From NCBI GenBank assembly GCA_014529385.2, contig CM043950.1:68440935-68504934 (forward strand): a stretch of 64,000 nucleotides of DNA, written 5' to 3'. Origin of the DNA: Adiantum capillus-veneris (Eukaryota > Streptophyta > Polypodiopsida > Polypodiales > Pteridaceae). The translations under genes and the position numbers were made by a program. Positions 1 to 10,532 of the stretch are shown here, piece after piece. The notes below the pieces were generated by a model. The model saw nothing but the letters and a program-made list of their open reading frames with translations. It did no database searches and was not told the origin of the DNA. Each line of letters starts with the position of its first letter. The first letter of the stretch is position 1.

Positions 1-850
1 AACTCCAGATGAGACTTTCACATGCAGCCGGCCATTCAAGGGTTCGATGCCCCTGACCGGACAACCAACCGATGACGGATCTCGCACATGCACAGCAGGC
101 GTTTGCTCAATGGTTGTGTTGACAGAGGATAAGGTCATCTTTTCCAGTCCCGTAGCAGCAGGTGTTAGCAGTCTTTTGCAGGCTCTTGCTTCTCTCCCGC
201 CTTCGCCATCAGCACCGTTATAGCTGGAGGTCGTGAGGGGGGGAGGGGGGGGGGGGGGGGGGGGTCATCACGTTGGGGGAGATAAGGAGCTTTTCAGAAT
301 AAGTGCAGGGGCATGCAAACGTGGCAGCACTTTTTGAACGTTCGAGGCTGCATGTGCGAGTCCTAAGAGACAATGGACATGTGACTCTGGTAAATGCTGA
401 ATACATCTGATGCATGAATGATCATGATCACTAGAACCAACCCAAGTGCCCACCAGTACTCTCGCGTGTACATTAGGCCATAAGAAATAAATCATCTCCA
501 CAATAGACATAGAAAAATTAAACAAGTGTAGCTAAGTAGCTGCAAGGGTAGATACTATGCAGACTGGTAGCTGCCCTTAACATTTCCTAGTATTAGAAGC
601 TGTGTTAAGTACTTGTAATTGTGCAACTATGGAGGTGTAGTGATGAACAATGCAAAAACGTAAACAAGTGTACAAGTTAACAAAAGCTGCTTTACTACAT
701 TGAGAATTGGAAGCTGCTTTACTACATTGTGTCAGCATTACAAATGAGAAAAATACTCCATAAGTCAGTAAATGGTTATCATTTTACATTGCTTATCATG
801 GTTACATGTTAGGATAATATATCTAGCCATAATACTCTAGACGTCACTGC
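1..850. other. No gene recognised; intergenic sequence
   Basis: Apart from a G tract at 237-264 I see no supported coding region or RNA gene. A short stretch near 40-60 resembles the B box of a tRNA promoter, but no cloverleaf surrounds it. The rest is unremarkable AT-rich sequence. Confidence 0.5.
237..264 (+). repeat. Poly-G tract
   Basis: A run of G broken only by one A at 244, with about twenty consecutive G after it. It may form G-quadruplex on the plus strand. Such runs are prone to assembly and sequencing length errors, so the exact length is uncertain. Confidence 0.9.
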
Positions 851-2238
851 TTTAAGATCCTAATGCTCAGGTTATTGATCGGTCTCGACAGCGCACAATC
901 CTCGGCATACTTGAGGCGATCTTCCGCACAAAGCCAAGCCATGAGCCAAGATCTTACAGTTGTTGTAAGATATCCTTGAATCTCAGTGGTTCTGATTTTT
1001 CATATTCTTCACAATGCAGAAAGTGCTTGGAGGATTCCACAACTGCTTGTACTGTGTGCCATCCACTAGAATTGTGGACGTAGCAGTGTACTGACCTCTT
1101 TTCTCCTAGAATTCACTTAGCTTCTTGTAAAATACAGGCTTTCCACCAGTTATCTTGAATCTAGTATCTCTTACACAATCCTGCTGTGCAAGAATTTCCT
1201 TGAATTGGGGAAACTGATCAAAAAAACAGGCACTCAACATGTTTTCTGTTTTAGTCTTCATGCAGCAGGTCTACACAAATACGTCAAAGTGCACAAGGCA
1301 CCAGTCCAAGAGTGTAGGTGCATCCCTTTTATACCCAGCACCCCTACTATGTCTACAATTTCTAGATCATTCCAGTAGGTAGGCTTACGTGAACGGTACC
1401 TCTTGTCTAATGAAGTCAGCAGGACACCATTAATATCAAGGATTAGAGTTGGCTTACTCTCAAATAATATGTTCCCAGGATCCTCCCATGGATGAGACAC
1501 CGTCCCATCATTGTTCCTAACATAATCTGCAACACCACCTACACCTCCTCCATCCTCCCTTTGACGAGACACCATCCCATCATCGTGCCTTACATATTCT
1601 ATACCACCTGCACCAACTGCACCAATTGCACAACCTGCATCACCACCTGCATCCACATATGATTCACCATCTTCCTGAGGTGGTTCATAATTTTCATTGG
1701 TAATCTCCGTGTCCTCACCTGCACAACTTGCTTCACCACCTGCATCCACAGATGCATCACCATCTTCCCAAGGTGATTCAAACTTTTCAATGATAATGTC
1801 TGTGTCTTCACCTGCACTGCGTGCACCAACTGCACCAACTGCATCCACAGATGCGTCACCATCTTCCCAAGGTGGTTCAGACTTATCAATTGTAATCTCT
1901 GTGTCATCACTTGCACCCCCTACACCAATTGCACCAACTGCACAACTTGCATCACCACCTGCATCCACAGATGCATCACCATTTTCCCTTCAAGGTTCAG
2001 ACTTTTTCATGATAATCTCCGTGTCCTCACCTGTATTGAGGACAAAAAACTCCGTGTTTTTATCCTCTTGGTCATCAATGCTGCTAGCACATGGTACTTG
2101 GCCCTCAACTCTAAATGAACCATCTACATCAGGAGGGTCTTTCATAGTAGATTGGGCTATCATACTTATTATGTGATCAAGATTGTCAATGTTGCTAGTG
2201 GCAGCATCTGAACATAAAAACAATGATGGACAGGACAA
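850..2238 (-). pseudogene. FCP1/HAD-type phosphatase-like gene, broken
   Basis: Read on the minus strand, the upstream part (2238-1990, then 1968 onward) is an acidic, repeat-rich region. It leads into a segment carrying LILDINGVLL with its first Asp near 1437, which resembles the DxDGT/DLNG catalytic motif of the FCP1 homology (NLI-interacting factor-like) HAD phosphatases. After a frameshift near 1340 the protein can be followed as LLDWCLVHFDVFV, then across a TAG where a Trp is expected. It continues from about 1260 to 1000 with FDQFPQFKEIL, GQYTATSTILVDGTQY and LWNPPSTFCIV, which match the late FCP1 block where the second acidic motif and the NPP tail sit. In-frame stops at about 1988, 1275 and 1095 plus the frameshift argue against a working enzyme, although introns could remove some of them. 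Family known: dephosphorylation of protein Ser/Thr, often the RNA polymerase II CTD. Activity here is not supported. Confidence 0.6.
1640..1990 (-). repeat. In-frame minisatellite in the FCP1-like gene
   Basis: Four imperfect copies of a unit that ends in a VDAGG-type stretch and an EPPWEDG-type stretch. Corresponding points are at 1648, 1741, 1840 and 1960, giving spacings of 93, 99 and 120 bp, all multiples of three. The encoded unit is acidic and rich in Ala/Gly/Asp. One copy (around 1985-1995) has a TGA in the place where the others have the PPWEDG segment. Confidence 0.8.
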
Positions 2239-2690
2239 AAAAAATTTGATTTTGGCTTTCTTAAATCATAGGAAATGGAGAATTGTTACAAAGCCAAAAA
2301 CGGCGACAGGATTTAGGAAAAGAGCCAAAAATGGGGATAGGCTACAAAGAAAAAATATCAAGACTATGTTTGGAGTCTTTTTCTGACTCTGGTTGTTGTA
2401 GCACCTTTTCTTCCAGATTCCATGTTACTATTTTCTCCAGTCTCTATGGCTAATTGGTCCTTTGATGTCTTTGTTTGCCCTTCTGCATCCTCTGTAGACT
2501 TTTTGGCAGCTCCATCTTCTAGTAGTAAGCAATCTAACAGTGGTGGTTAACAGAATAAAAGCCTGGCAACAACCTTTATCTAATCATCGTCCTTCTCAGC
2601 ATGTACCAACACCTTAAATTATTTTCTTCACAATAAGAAATTAAGAACAAGTTTTCAAGTTACATGCAGGGTCAGCATGACAATAGAAGC
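2239..2690. other. No gene recognised
   Basis: About 450 bases between the FCP1-like pseudogene and the GGTAGC-rich block. Only short open frames without recognisable similarity are seen. It may hold the promoter side of the minus-strand gene, but no TATA box or start context decides this. Confidence 0.4.
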
Positions 2691-3262
2691 TACCACGCAA
2701 ACAATAATAAGCTACCAGTACTACCAAATGCTATCCTAGTAGCTAAATTTCCCCCTTCCATCATGGTAGCTATAGATGCTATCATGGTAGCTACCAATGT
2801 TATCTTGGTATCTACCTTGTCACTTGCAGGACTTCCTTGGCAGAATGGCAGCTCATGGCAGAATGGCAGCTACCAATGCAATCCTGGTAGCCACCTTGTC
2901 ACTTGCAGGACTTCCTTGGTAGAATGGCAGCTACCAATGCAATCCTGGTAGCCACCTTGTCAATTGCAAGACTTCCTTGGCAGAATGGTAGCTACCACTA
3001 TTATACTAGTAGCTACCAGGGTTGACAGTGAGAACTTCCTTGTCACCAACAGGAGTTCCATGGTAAAACAATAGCTAATGGAAGAATGGTAGCTACCTTG
3101 CCACCAGCAAGACTTCCATGGGAGAATAGTAGCTCATGGAAGAATGGTAGCCACATCCATACTGGTAGCTAGCTGTACGAGGATTAGCATGACAGCTACC
3201 ACTATGAGAGTGGTAGCTACCAGTATTGTACTAGTAGCTACCAGTCTTGTATTAGTAGCTAC
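2690..3262. repeat. GGTAGCTACC-rich tandem/interspersed repeat block
   Basis: The motif GGTAGC or its complement GCTACC recurs dozens of times, often as the perfect palindrome GGTAGCTACC. Between about 2820 and 3000 it is organised as a minisatellite of roughly 62-67 bp units built from a CTTGTCACTTGCAGGACTTCC-like core (shown only in part here), an AGAATGG segment and a GCTACC segment. Further isolated copies lie at 4900-5090 and 5850-5900. Confidence 0.75.
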
Positions 3263-3464
3263 AATTAGCAGGGTTCCCTTGATAACAAAAACACAAAAAA
3301 ACAGATAAATTTAAGCTCAATGCTACAAATGCAGCAGGGTGTATACCATGGTCCATGCTTAAGGGCACTGATGAGGGTTTGGTGTCTGATTGCACTTCTT
3401 GGAAATTGGCATTCGTACTACCGAGGATCACCAAAGACCGCATGGTATGCAAAATCAGTTGCAT

Positions 3465-4075
3465 TCATCCCATCTCCATGCATGTTTCTTTGCTTGCAAC
3501 AAGATGGCCAAAATAGTACATGTGAAAGGCATGATTACAGGGCAACAAAAACATGCCAAGTGCATCGTCGTTGTACATCGTCAACCCACAAGCACTACAA
3601 ACTTTGTCCAAAGGCAAGGTGCCCATATCCAGAGGTGGAACTTTTGGCGGAGGTGCAGACAACAAAACTGTACTTATTTTGACCTACATGGTCTTCAAAA
3701 AATCCATTCGCGCCTGTGCACACTCCTCCACTTCTTGTGTAAAATCTCTCTCCTTTAGAGCACTATCCATAGCATCAAGTGGTGCCTTCTTCTCAACTAC
3801 CACTTGCAATGTTTGGAGTGTTAGCGACAACCTGCCGAAGCTGCTCCACCTTCATTGCATCCACATCATCGACGCTACCTTCTGCCTTTAGTAATGCAGC
3901 CTCTGCATCTTTCAACTGGCCTCTGAGATTTTCCACTAGGAGGTTGGCACCTTCATTTTGGTGCACATCAGCCTGAAGCAATTCCAGCTTCTTAAAAGCT
4001 TCATTATACTCTGACAATGCAAAAGAATGCTTGCTTACAACTATGTTGTAAACAGTACTCTAACTCTGTAAGAGA
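3465..4075 (-). pseudogene. Coiled-coil plus RING-like zinc finger gene fragment
   Basis: On the minus strand a heptad-rich segment (4017-3793, starting around SEYNEAFKKLELLQADV) continues in another frame as VVEKKAPLDAMDSALKERD (about 3795-3700). It then passes a stop into a Pro-rich linker and a Cys/His cluster, VCSACGLTMY and LLPCNHAFHMYY (3610-3515). The cluster has the CxxC, then C-x-H-x-x-H order of a RING-type E3 ligase domain, but Tyr stands where the next Cys is expected. At least one frameshift (about 3800) and one in-frame stop (about 3685) interrupt it. A function in ubiquitin ligation is known for intact relatives. This copy looks degenerate or is split by introns I cannot place. 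Confidence 0.45.
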
Positions 4076-4214
4076 TGGTGGACCAAATAAATTCTTTTTC
4101 TGCACATCATCCATTGTATCGATCCGCAGTTTCCTGGGGTGCCTCCAAATGATCTGGAGTCCTTGTCATTCGCCACGAAGTGTTAGGGGTAGAGGAGGAA
4201 TGGAAAGCTGTCCA

Positions 4215-4601
4215 TCACTGCTTCTTTGCATGTAATTTTCCTGGATCCATATTTGTGACAATACTTTTTGAAAACAAGGCCCAGTCAACTTGTCCCTTCA
4301 ATTGCTCATATAGAAAGCCTCTAGCAAATCCTTTAGTCACCTCCATACCATAATTTCCATGAGGTTCTTGATACAGGGATGTGAACAATACATAAAACTT
4401 GTTCCAGAGCTCTGGCTTCACTTCTCTACATTTTTCTTTGCTGCCCCTCTTCGGCACCTCCTTAAAGCATTTCAGCCAATCTTTGTTGGTGAAATCTACC
4501 TCAATCAGCAGTCGAGCATCCACTCCAGAGTTAGGGAGGTCGTATACTTCATGTACTTGAGGCTTTGTCATGCAAAAACCTGTCTTCCTTTCAAATGGCA
4601 C
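4215..4601 (-). CDS. Hypothetical protein, 128 codons
   Basis: An open minus-strand frame of 128 codons whose sequence looks like real protein: mixed composition with alternating charged and aromatic residues, for example VDFTNKDWLKCFKEVP and KPELWNKFYVLFTSLYQEP. I do not recognise the family and see no signal peptide or membrane segment. It lies between a basic N-terminal-like ORF (5800-5462) and the coiled-coil/RING-like fragment (4075-3465) on the same strand, so all three could be exons of one old multi-exon gene. No convincing splice sites join them. Confidence 0.4.
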   Translation of the reverse strand: MPFERKTGFCMTKPQVHEVYDLPNSGVDARLLIEVDFTNKDWLKCFKEVPKRGSKEKCREVKPELWNKFYVLFTSLYQEPHGNYGMEVTKGFARGFLYEQLKGQVDWALFSKSIVTNMDPGKLHAKKQ

Positions 4602-4639
4602 ATATGGAGTGCACCAATGGCCTTTGCCCTGTAAAATAC

Positions 4640-5460
4640 AGGGAAAAACATAAGATCATAGTTGTTTCCATACGGCAAATGCATATAGGTATGGAAGTAT
4701 GATTGGAGTATGGTTCAACACTTAAGCTTGAAACATACACGGCCATAAATTTACTGAAAACTTAGATAACTTATGCATGGTGAGCATTTATAATATCACA
4801 ATTTTACAGAAGTTTTCACATTAAGCATCAATTGTTGCATTGAGCAGGAGCAGAAGCAGGCTGGGCATGTGCATGAATAGGCGGTACAACTACCTGTGTC
4901 CCAGATAGATAGCTACCATGTAACTACCACCTTGGTATTTCTTTGCTAAATGAACTTTTTGATTGGTAGCTGGCTAGCATAATGCTACCAACTTGTTATG
5001 TTTTTTGCAGAATGCTAAATGCTACAATCTTGATGATCTCTGATGCACTTTCCCTATATTAAATGAGTGTTGCAGGTGGTAGCTACCACACTGAGAGAGT
5101 ATCACTGATTCATGATTCTTCATAGCACTATGATTTGCAATCCATACGAGTATGGTCCCAACTATGCACAAGACATGAATGCATGTGCAGCCAGCCAATT
5201 GAAGTTCAATAAAAAATGCAATGTGCACAAATATATCTGCTTGAATGCATGCATGCATGCATGCCTCTACACAGGTTTTCAATGCAAGCTTGAATGCATC
5301 TACAAACATCTAGCCTCTAACTTAGGTTTGCTTCAAAGAAAGCTTAAGAGAGCTTACATGGACCTTGGAAACAAGTTACAATAATAAATTGTGCAGAGAA
5401 AACCAGCAACACTAAGATGCAGTAGTATCTCAATGTTGGGGTTTACAACATCTGCCATTT
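4640..5460. other. No gene recognised
   Basis: AT-rich sequence with scattered GTAGCTACC motifs (around 4910-4985 and 5075-5095) and a short GCAT repeat near 5240-5265. Overlapping short frames on both strands show no family similarity. Confidence 0.4.
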
Positions 5461-5461
5461 T

Positions 5462-5800
5462 TTAATGTTTCTTTGCTATAGGAGTGCAGGGATTTGGTGA
5501 AGGAGTCAAGACCTTCTTCTTCCTCTTTCCAGTAGGGAAGTGCGAGGGTGGATCGGGCGAGGGAGATGAATGATGGGCCCTCTTCCGCCTCCCCATAATT
5601 GTGGCTGATTTTGCTTCAGCTGTAGGAGCTACATGGCCACCTGAGTTGCCCCCCCTTTGCAACCGTCGACGAGCAGGAGGTGTCATGATTGTGGAGTAAG
5701 GTGCCCCCCCCGCACTACTTTCACACACACAGTTGAAACTGAAAAGATAATTTTTAAAGTTTTTAAATCCAACTCGCTGCTCAAGCCTTTTGATGAACAA
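5462..5800 (-). CDS. Hypothetical basic, Pro-rich protein segment
   Basis: A minus-strand open frame of 112 codons. From an internal Met (MTPPARRRLQRGG) it is strongly basic and rich in Pro, Ser and Arg, and it carries a GKRKKK-type nuclear-localisation-like cluster near its end. The composition suggests a disordered N-terminal region. No domain is recognised. It may be the first exon of the minus-strand gene remains at 3465-4601. Confidence 0.35.
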   Translation of the reverse strand: MFIKRLEQRVGFKNFKNYLFSFNCVCESSAGGAPYSTIMTPPARRRLQRGGNSGGHVAPTAEAKSATIMGRRKRAHHSSPSPDPPSHFPTGKRKKKVLTPSPNPCTPIAKKH

Positions 5801-5919
5801 TTTTCAAATAAAACCTTATAAAATATTCTCAATGTTTACTCACCTAGCTACCAACCAGCCCACCCCCTTGCTACCACCCCCAAAAATGGGTAGCTAGTGT
5901 ACCACCTATTCATGCATCC

Positions 5920-6292
5920 ACCCAATTAGGGCCTTTACATATTGTGAACGCCTATGCACTTAATTATGAGGCACCATATGCAACTATGGAACTGGCTAAA
6001 ATCATTGCAATTGAGGCATCGTATGCAACTATGGGACTAGCTACAATCATTGCAATTGAATGTAGGAAGTCTTGCTGGGGGCTTTAATGTGGGACTTGTC
6101 TAGCTATGGATGCATATTTAGGGCCTTTACATATTGTGAATGCCTATGCACCTAATGCTATGAGGCACCATATGCAACTATGGGACTGGATACAATCATT
6201 GCAATTGAGGCACCGTATGCAAGTATGGGATTGGCTACAATCATTGCAATTGAACGTAAGAAGTCTTGCTGGGGGATTTAATGTGGGACTTT
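5920..6292 (+). repeat. Tandem duplication of about 180 bp in a LINE endonuclease segment
   Basis: Two diverged copies, about 5927-6099 and 6116-6292. Both begin with a segment reading GPLHIVNAYAP and end with a segment reading AGGFNVG, the spacing and motifs of the apurinic-endonuclease-like domain of LINEs. Each copy also contains a smaller internal duplication of about 45 bp with the core CAATCATTGCAATTGA. Confidence 0.7.
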
Positions 6293-7745
6293 AACAAGTG
6301 ATAGCTTGGACTCCACTCTTTAGTTTCAAGATGATTGGCTAGGCTCTTCTGCAAAATGTTGTCGTTTCACTTTTCATTGGGAAGACCAAACTCCAAGACT
6401 TTGTGGTCAATCAAAGGAGCTATTGTTGCTGCAATTTTGGCCTTAACTCAAGGCAATGGTAGTATCTATTATCATCGCATCATGGAAATCTCAATGTTTA
6501 TTTCCATGTCTCAAACATGGTGTCTTCAAGTTTCTTTAAAAAGTTCTCTTTCCTAATAAAACGATTGAATGTAGCCCAACACAATGATGGGGATAATGAA
6601 CAAGATTTTTGTTGAAGCTCTGCACTTAGGCTCTCACCTTCCTCAAAAAGCATGTACACAAGAGACAATCTAGATTTTTTGATGGCAAATCCATATATCA
6701 CAACATTCTTATTAAAATATGTATTTAATAGGCTTTGAGATTAGGCCAAGATATGATATTATTCCAAATTTGCTTTTCCAAAGCCTTTGACTCAATGTTG
6801 TGGGGTTTTGTGCGATGCATTCTGTTTAAAATGGGTTGGGTGAAGCGTATTGCAACACGTACTTTCCTGTTGGGGTAGGGACCATGGTCTTGACTTCTTA
6901 TCAATGCAGGGTCTCTTAGCCTATCCCAGTCAATAAATTTGTAAGGCAAGGATAATAGCCAAGCCCTATGTTCTTTGCAGTAGTCACCCACCCACTACTC
7001 ACATATCTCAATTCACTTATCTAGCCAAAAATCTATAGGGCTTGCATGTGGGATCTACACAACTTATTGGGTAGGGATTTGCTAATGATAACATCCTTTT
7101 TTTGAAGGCTAACTATGTCAACATTACAAGATGCCTATCCTTCTTATTGACCTATGCAAATGCAACATGTTTGAATATTAATTTGGCTAAGTCCACATTG
7201 ATAGATGTATCTACTCCTGATTTTGATGGGCTGGTCTAGGATAGAAAGAACTTGCTTAAAGGTCATGTATTCAAACACTTGGGATAACCAATTAGTGTGA
7301 ATGTAGCTATGACAAGTTTGACCTGGAGTTTGAATTGATCAATCTATTCTGCTCCCCTATACACCATAATACCTTCCCTTATTTCAATGGACATATAAAG
7401 CTCTTGCACCCTTCAAGTTTGCGATAGCTAGATTCATTTCGGGAACACACATTGCTGCTTCTTGGGAGAGTATATGTAAGCCCTATGGTCAAGGAGGATT
7501 GGGGTTGTTAGATCTTAAAGTTCATGCTAATGCCAAGAGATGCACCTTGCTCAAACATGCTTTGCATAAAGACACAGATTGGGATATATGGTTCTGGTTT
7601 CCGGAAGGCTCCTCAATGGTCTACTTTCGTGGGATCTAGAATCTATCATTTTGGGATAAGGTGTTCTTCACTACCCCTCTTAAAAATGGGTGTCCAATCT
7701 CTTAGATGTTGGTCTTATCTTGGTAATGTGTATCTAGGCAGTTGA
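5927..7745 (+). mobile_element. LINE remnant: end of endonuclease, reverse transcriptase and post-RT region
   Basis: Read on the plus strand through several frames. The endonuclease blocks are at 5930-6290. An RT block follows at about 6770-6860 (FSKAFDSMLWGFVRCILFKMGWVKRI), matching the fKAFDsi.w.fi...L...G motif of LINE RTs. A block from about 7085 carries DNILFLKANYVNITRCL, the degraded DD-containing palm motif, and continues through FKHLG. At 7497-7590 the sequence GGLGLLDLKVHANAKRCTLLKH is the conserved post-RT 'GGLGL' region. Multiple stops and frameshifts show that it is dead. The polarity is opposite to the LINE front half at 7815-9349. Confidence 0.75.
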
Positions 7746-7814
7746 TATGGAAGGGAAGGGCTAGATACACTAGGCATTCAATGTCTACAAAAAAATTGAG
7801 CATCTTCCACTAAG

Positions 7815-9349
7815 GTGATCCAACAACCATTGAGGGTTTCAAGAGGTTTTAATACATGTCAAAACACCAGAGTAACTGGCATGTGTCCCACCATAGAAGC
7901 ACTACATTCCCCTATAATGAAAAACTTTGCCAAGTCTATCATGATTTTTAAGTTCTTGAACAAAAGAAACATCCATGGCAGAAGATACAACCACTTGGTA
8001 AAAGAATACAGACGAATAAGGTCGTTCAAACCCCTTACATTAAAGGTGGAGAGCTTCATCGGCGTGTATTATGAACTACCTGGGTTATCCTCATCATCAC
8101 TATCATTATCTTGCATGTGCACCTCTAGTTGTATTCCATTAATGGTACTCTCATCCAGTTGAATTTTTTCCTTTTTACTGGAATTATGATTTTCAACTAT
8201 AGTGTCAATAGCTGCAAGAGTTTCAAGAGAGCGCATATCCTCCATAAAAAATTGTAGAAGTTTTGAGATGATCAACCAGATGAAAAGCCTTTATATTTAA
8301 AGGTTTTCCTAGAAGGGATAAACCCATTAGTATCTACAACCCTTTTCCCTTTATCTAGATTTCTTTGAGCACGAGAAGATGAAGCCCCACTACTACCCCT
8401 TGTGGTAGGCTTGAAAAGGGATCTTGGATTGGAGGGAACTCTTGCCCCCAGTGTCCTTGCATATGAAGGAGTAGGTGGCATCACTTTAGAAGGAGCCACA
8501 TTACATGCTCCTTGATCCCCTTTGGTTAGGATTTTACCATAGATCTGCTCTTTACGTACCAAAGTTTTACTCTGGGTATGATGGGATCAGGTCAACCGCC
8601 TTACTTGCCATATCATAGTTTTTTGAGAAATTCCCTAAATTTCCCAATAAAAGAAAGCCCCAGCTAGTTTCCCTCATTTGAGGTAAGTGACGAGCCTTCC
8701 AACTGTCTCTAAATCAATCTCCAATGTCTCAGGGAACTTTTGATCGGTTTTCCACAACACACAAGCTTTATTTTTGTTCGGACAATGTATGGTTGGGGAG
8801 AACAACACTTTCCGCAAAGATGCTATTAGTTACCTAATGCATGGCCATAGAAACTTAGGAAGATCCACAAATTCAACCCAATTCGGACATTTAGTAAGCA
8901 TCTCTTCCTTTATCAGCTTAATTGGTTCCCATGGAAAAATATGCACCAGTTGGCCACACAAGATTACATTAGGAGCGGTAAGCAAAGAAATTTTGTCTTT
9001 GGACTTGAAGAATAGGATCTCATTTATCCGCGACCTTGAGTAGAAGATTTTTTCTACTACAGGACGTTTGAATCCAACATCTATCTCAGTAGCTATAACA
9101 TCTAGGTCATGTAACTTTCCAGCAAAAAAAGAACCACAGCTTGTTCACGAAAGATGAGAGCTGCGATTGGACTATAGAAAAGCTTAATAAAACTTTTTGC
9201 TCACCCATAATCTCCAATTTAGGAGTGAGGGCATCCTTAAGGATGTTAGCCATGACTTGAGGGTTGAAATCCTCTGACCCCTTACCTAATACTGCATGAC
9301 CCGCCACAATGTAGGGGTCAAGTTGAAAAGCATGGGGAAGGGAGGCCAT
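7815..9349 (-). mobile_element. LINE remnant: ORF1-like region and start of endonuclease
   Basis: Minus strand, reading from 9349 down. A segment at 9349-9107 is followed by PWEPIKLIKEEMLTKCPNWV and VDLPKFLWPCIR (about 8935-8830), the DUF4283-like part of plant LINE ORF1. A basic Ser/Pro-rich stretch (8562-8272) and an acidic stretch (8275-8069) come next. The frame at 8059-7859 opens with KLSTFNVRGLND, the classic first motif of the LINE endonuclease, and ends after IGECSASMVGHMP. The frames are broken by stops. The 3' part of the endonuclease and the RT are not found further along this strand. They occur on the opposite strand immediately to the left. Confidence 0.7.
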
Positions 9350-9496
9350 AGTTCAATAGTACAAGAAGAGACCTGATGTGTTAGGACGTGGTGATGATGC
9401 CTTTACGCTACAAGAATTGGCTGGATGTCAAAGCCCGCAATTCACCATACTTACAGGTGACCTTGGAGAAAAAACCCTAATCCCCTCAACATCTCT

Positions 9497-9545
<49 letters not shown>

Positions 9546-9592
9546 CCTCCCTCCTCTCCTCTCCTCTCTCTCTCTCTTCCTTCTTCTCTCTA
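9497..9592 (+). repeat. CT microsatellite
   Basis: A nearly perfect (CT)n tract from about 9500 to 9540, followed by CCT- and CTCTC-rich sequence to about 9592. Confidence 0.9.
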
Positions 9593-9770
9593 TTAACTAG
9601 TATTTGTCTCTCTTTTTCATTTCTTCTCTGTCTTTTTCTCCCTCTCCTTGCCCTCCCCTTTTTCTTCCTTTCATTGCTACAATTGAAGACGGAATGCGGA
9701 GTCTCACTTGTGGGAAATGATATCTCAATGAGAAATCAACTTTACAAACAAGGGCCTCTATGTAGTCATG

Positions 9771-10480
9771 CTAGCTGAGACATTCTTCTACAATGTATGT
9801 TCTCAAGCTACCTTTTGTACTATTCTCAAGATACCTTAGACTTCTTGGATACAATGTCCTCTTTTCTTCATTCATAGTAACTTCTAAATTAATGGCCAAA
9901 GGATCAATTATCTTGGGTGGCTTGAAGTTATTGACCACGGAGTCAATGGTAGCTAGTGTTTTAGGGGAGGGGATGTCATGTAATACATTGTATATTGTGG
10001 GAAATACATAGGTTGTATGAGCATTTCTAGAATTCAATGCTAGTTTAGCGATCAAATGTTTGTTTCCCTTTATCAATCTGTTTGGAAGGTTTCACTAATG
10101 AGGCATGGTTTCCTACATGTAGCATAGTTTTAGACACAGATTTTGTTGTTGGTTTGACTCCTGGAGGGTGAGCATAAGAGATAGGTGTCTAAACAGGAGA
10201 GGGTGTGTGGGGGTTGTGACCCCCAACTGACGTTGAAACCGATTTACCAAAAATATGTTCCATGGGAACCATATGTTCACTTCCTAGGTACAAAGGGTGA
10301 GGTCAGCATTGGTTACTATGAAGGTGGGAAAATGATTTGAGAAGTACCAAACTTGCCCACAATGATGACAAATACCTGCAAGCTATCCCCATTTGAGATA
10401 AATGACAATACCAACAACACCCTCAATCGCAAGGATGTCCAACATGGGCTGATTCATTTGCTCAAAATGCATACTCTATT
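9771..10480 (-). mobile_element. Second LINE ORF1-like remnant
   Basis: Minus strand. Around 10480-10390 it reads MHFEQMNQPMLDILAIEG and IVIYLKWG, followed by a zinc-knuckle-like CHHCGQVWYFSNHFP. The frame at 10076-9771 contains PSPKTLATIDSVVNN and LAINLEVTMNEE, which closely parallels ETLAAIDTIVENH and IQLEVHMQDNDSD in the LINE front half at 8275-8069. It is therefore a second, diverged copy of the same ORF1-type sequence. The element stops at the LTR boundary at 10,533. Confidence 0.6.
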
Positions 10481-10532
10481 ACAATTAGGGAACTTGTTGA
10501 TCCACAAGTTTGTGAAGTAGAACCTCATCCAA

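Noticed and set aside
30-60. tRNA or SINE B-box-like GGTTCGATGCC
   Set aside because: No A box at the right distance and no cloverleaf can be drawn, so it is likely a chance match.
5230-5270. GCATGCATGCAT run as a regulatory RY-type element
   Set aside because: It is a short simple repeat with no gene positioned to use it.
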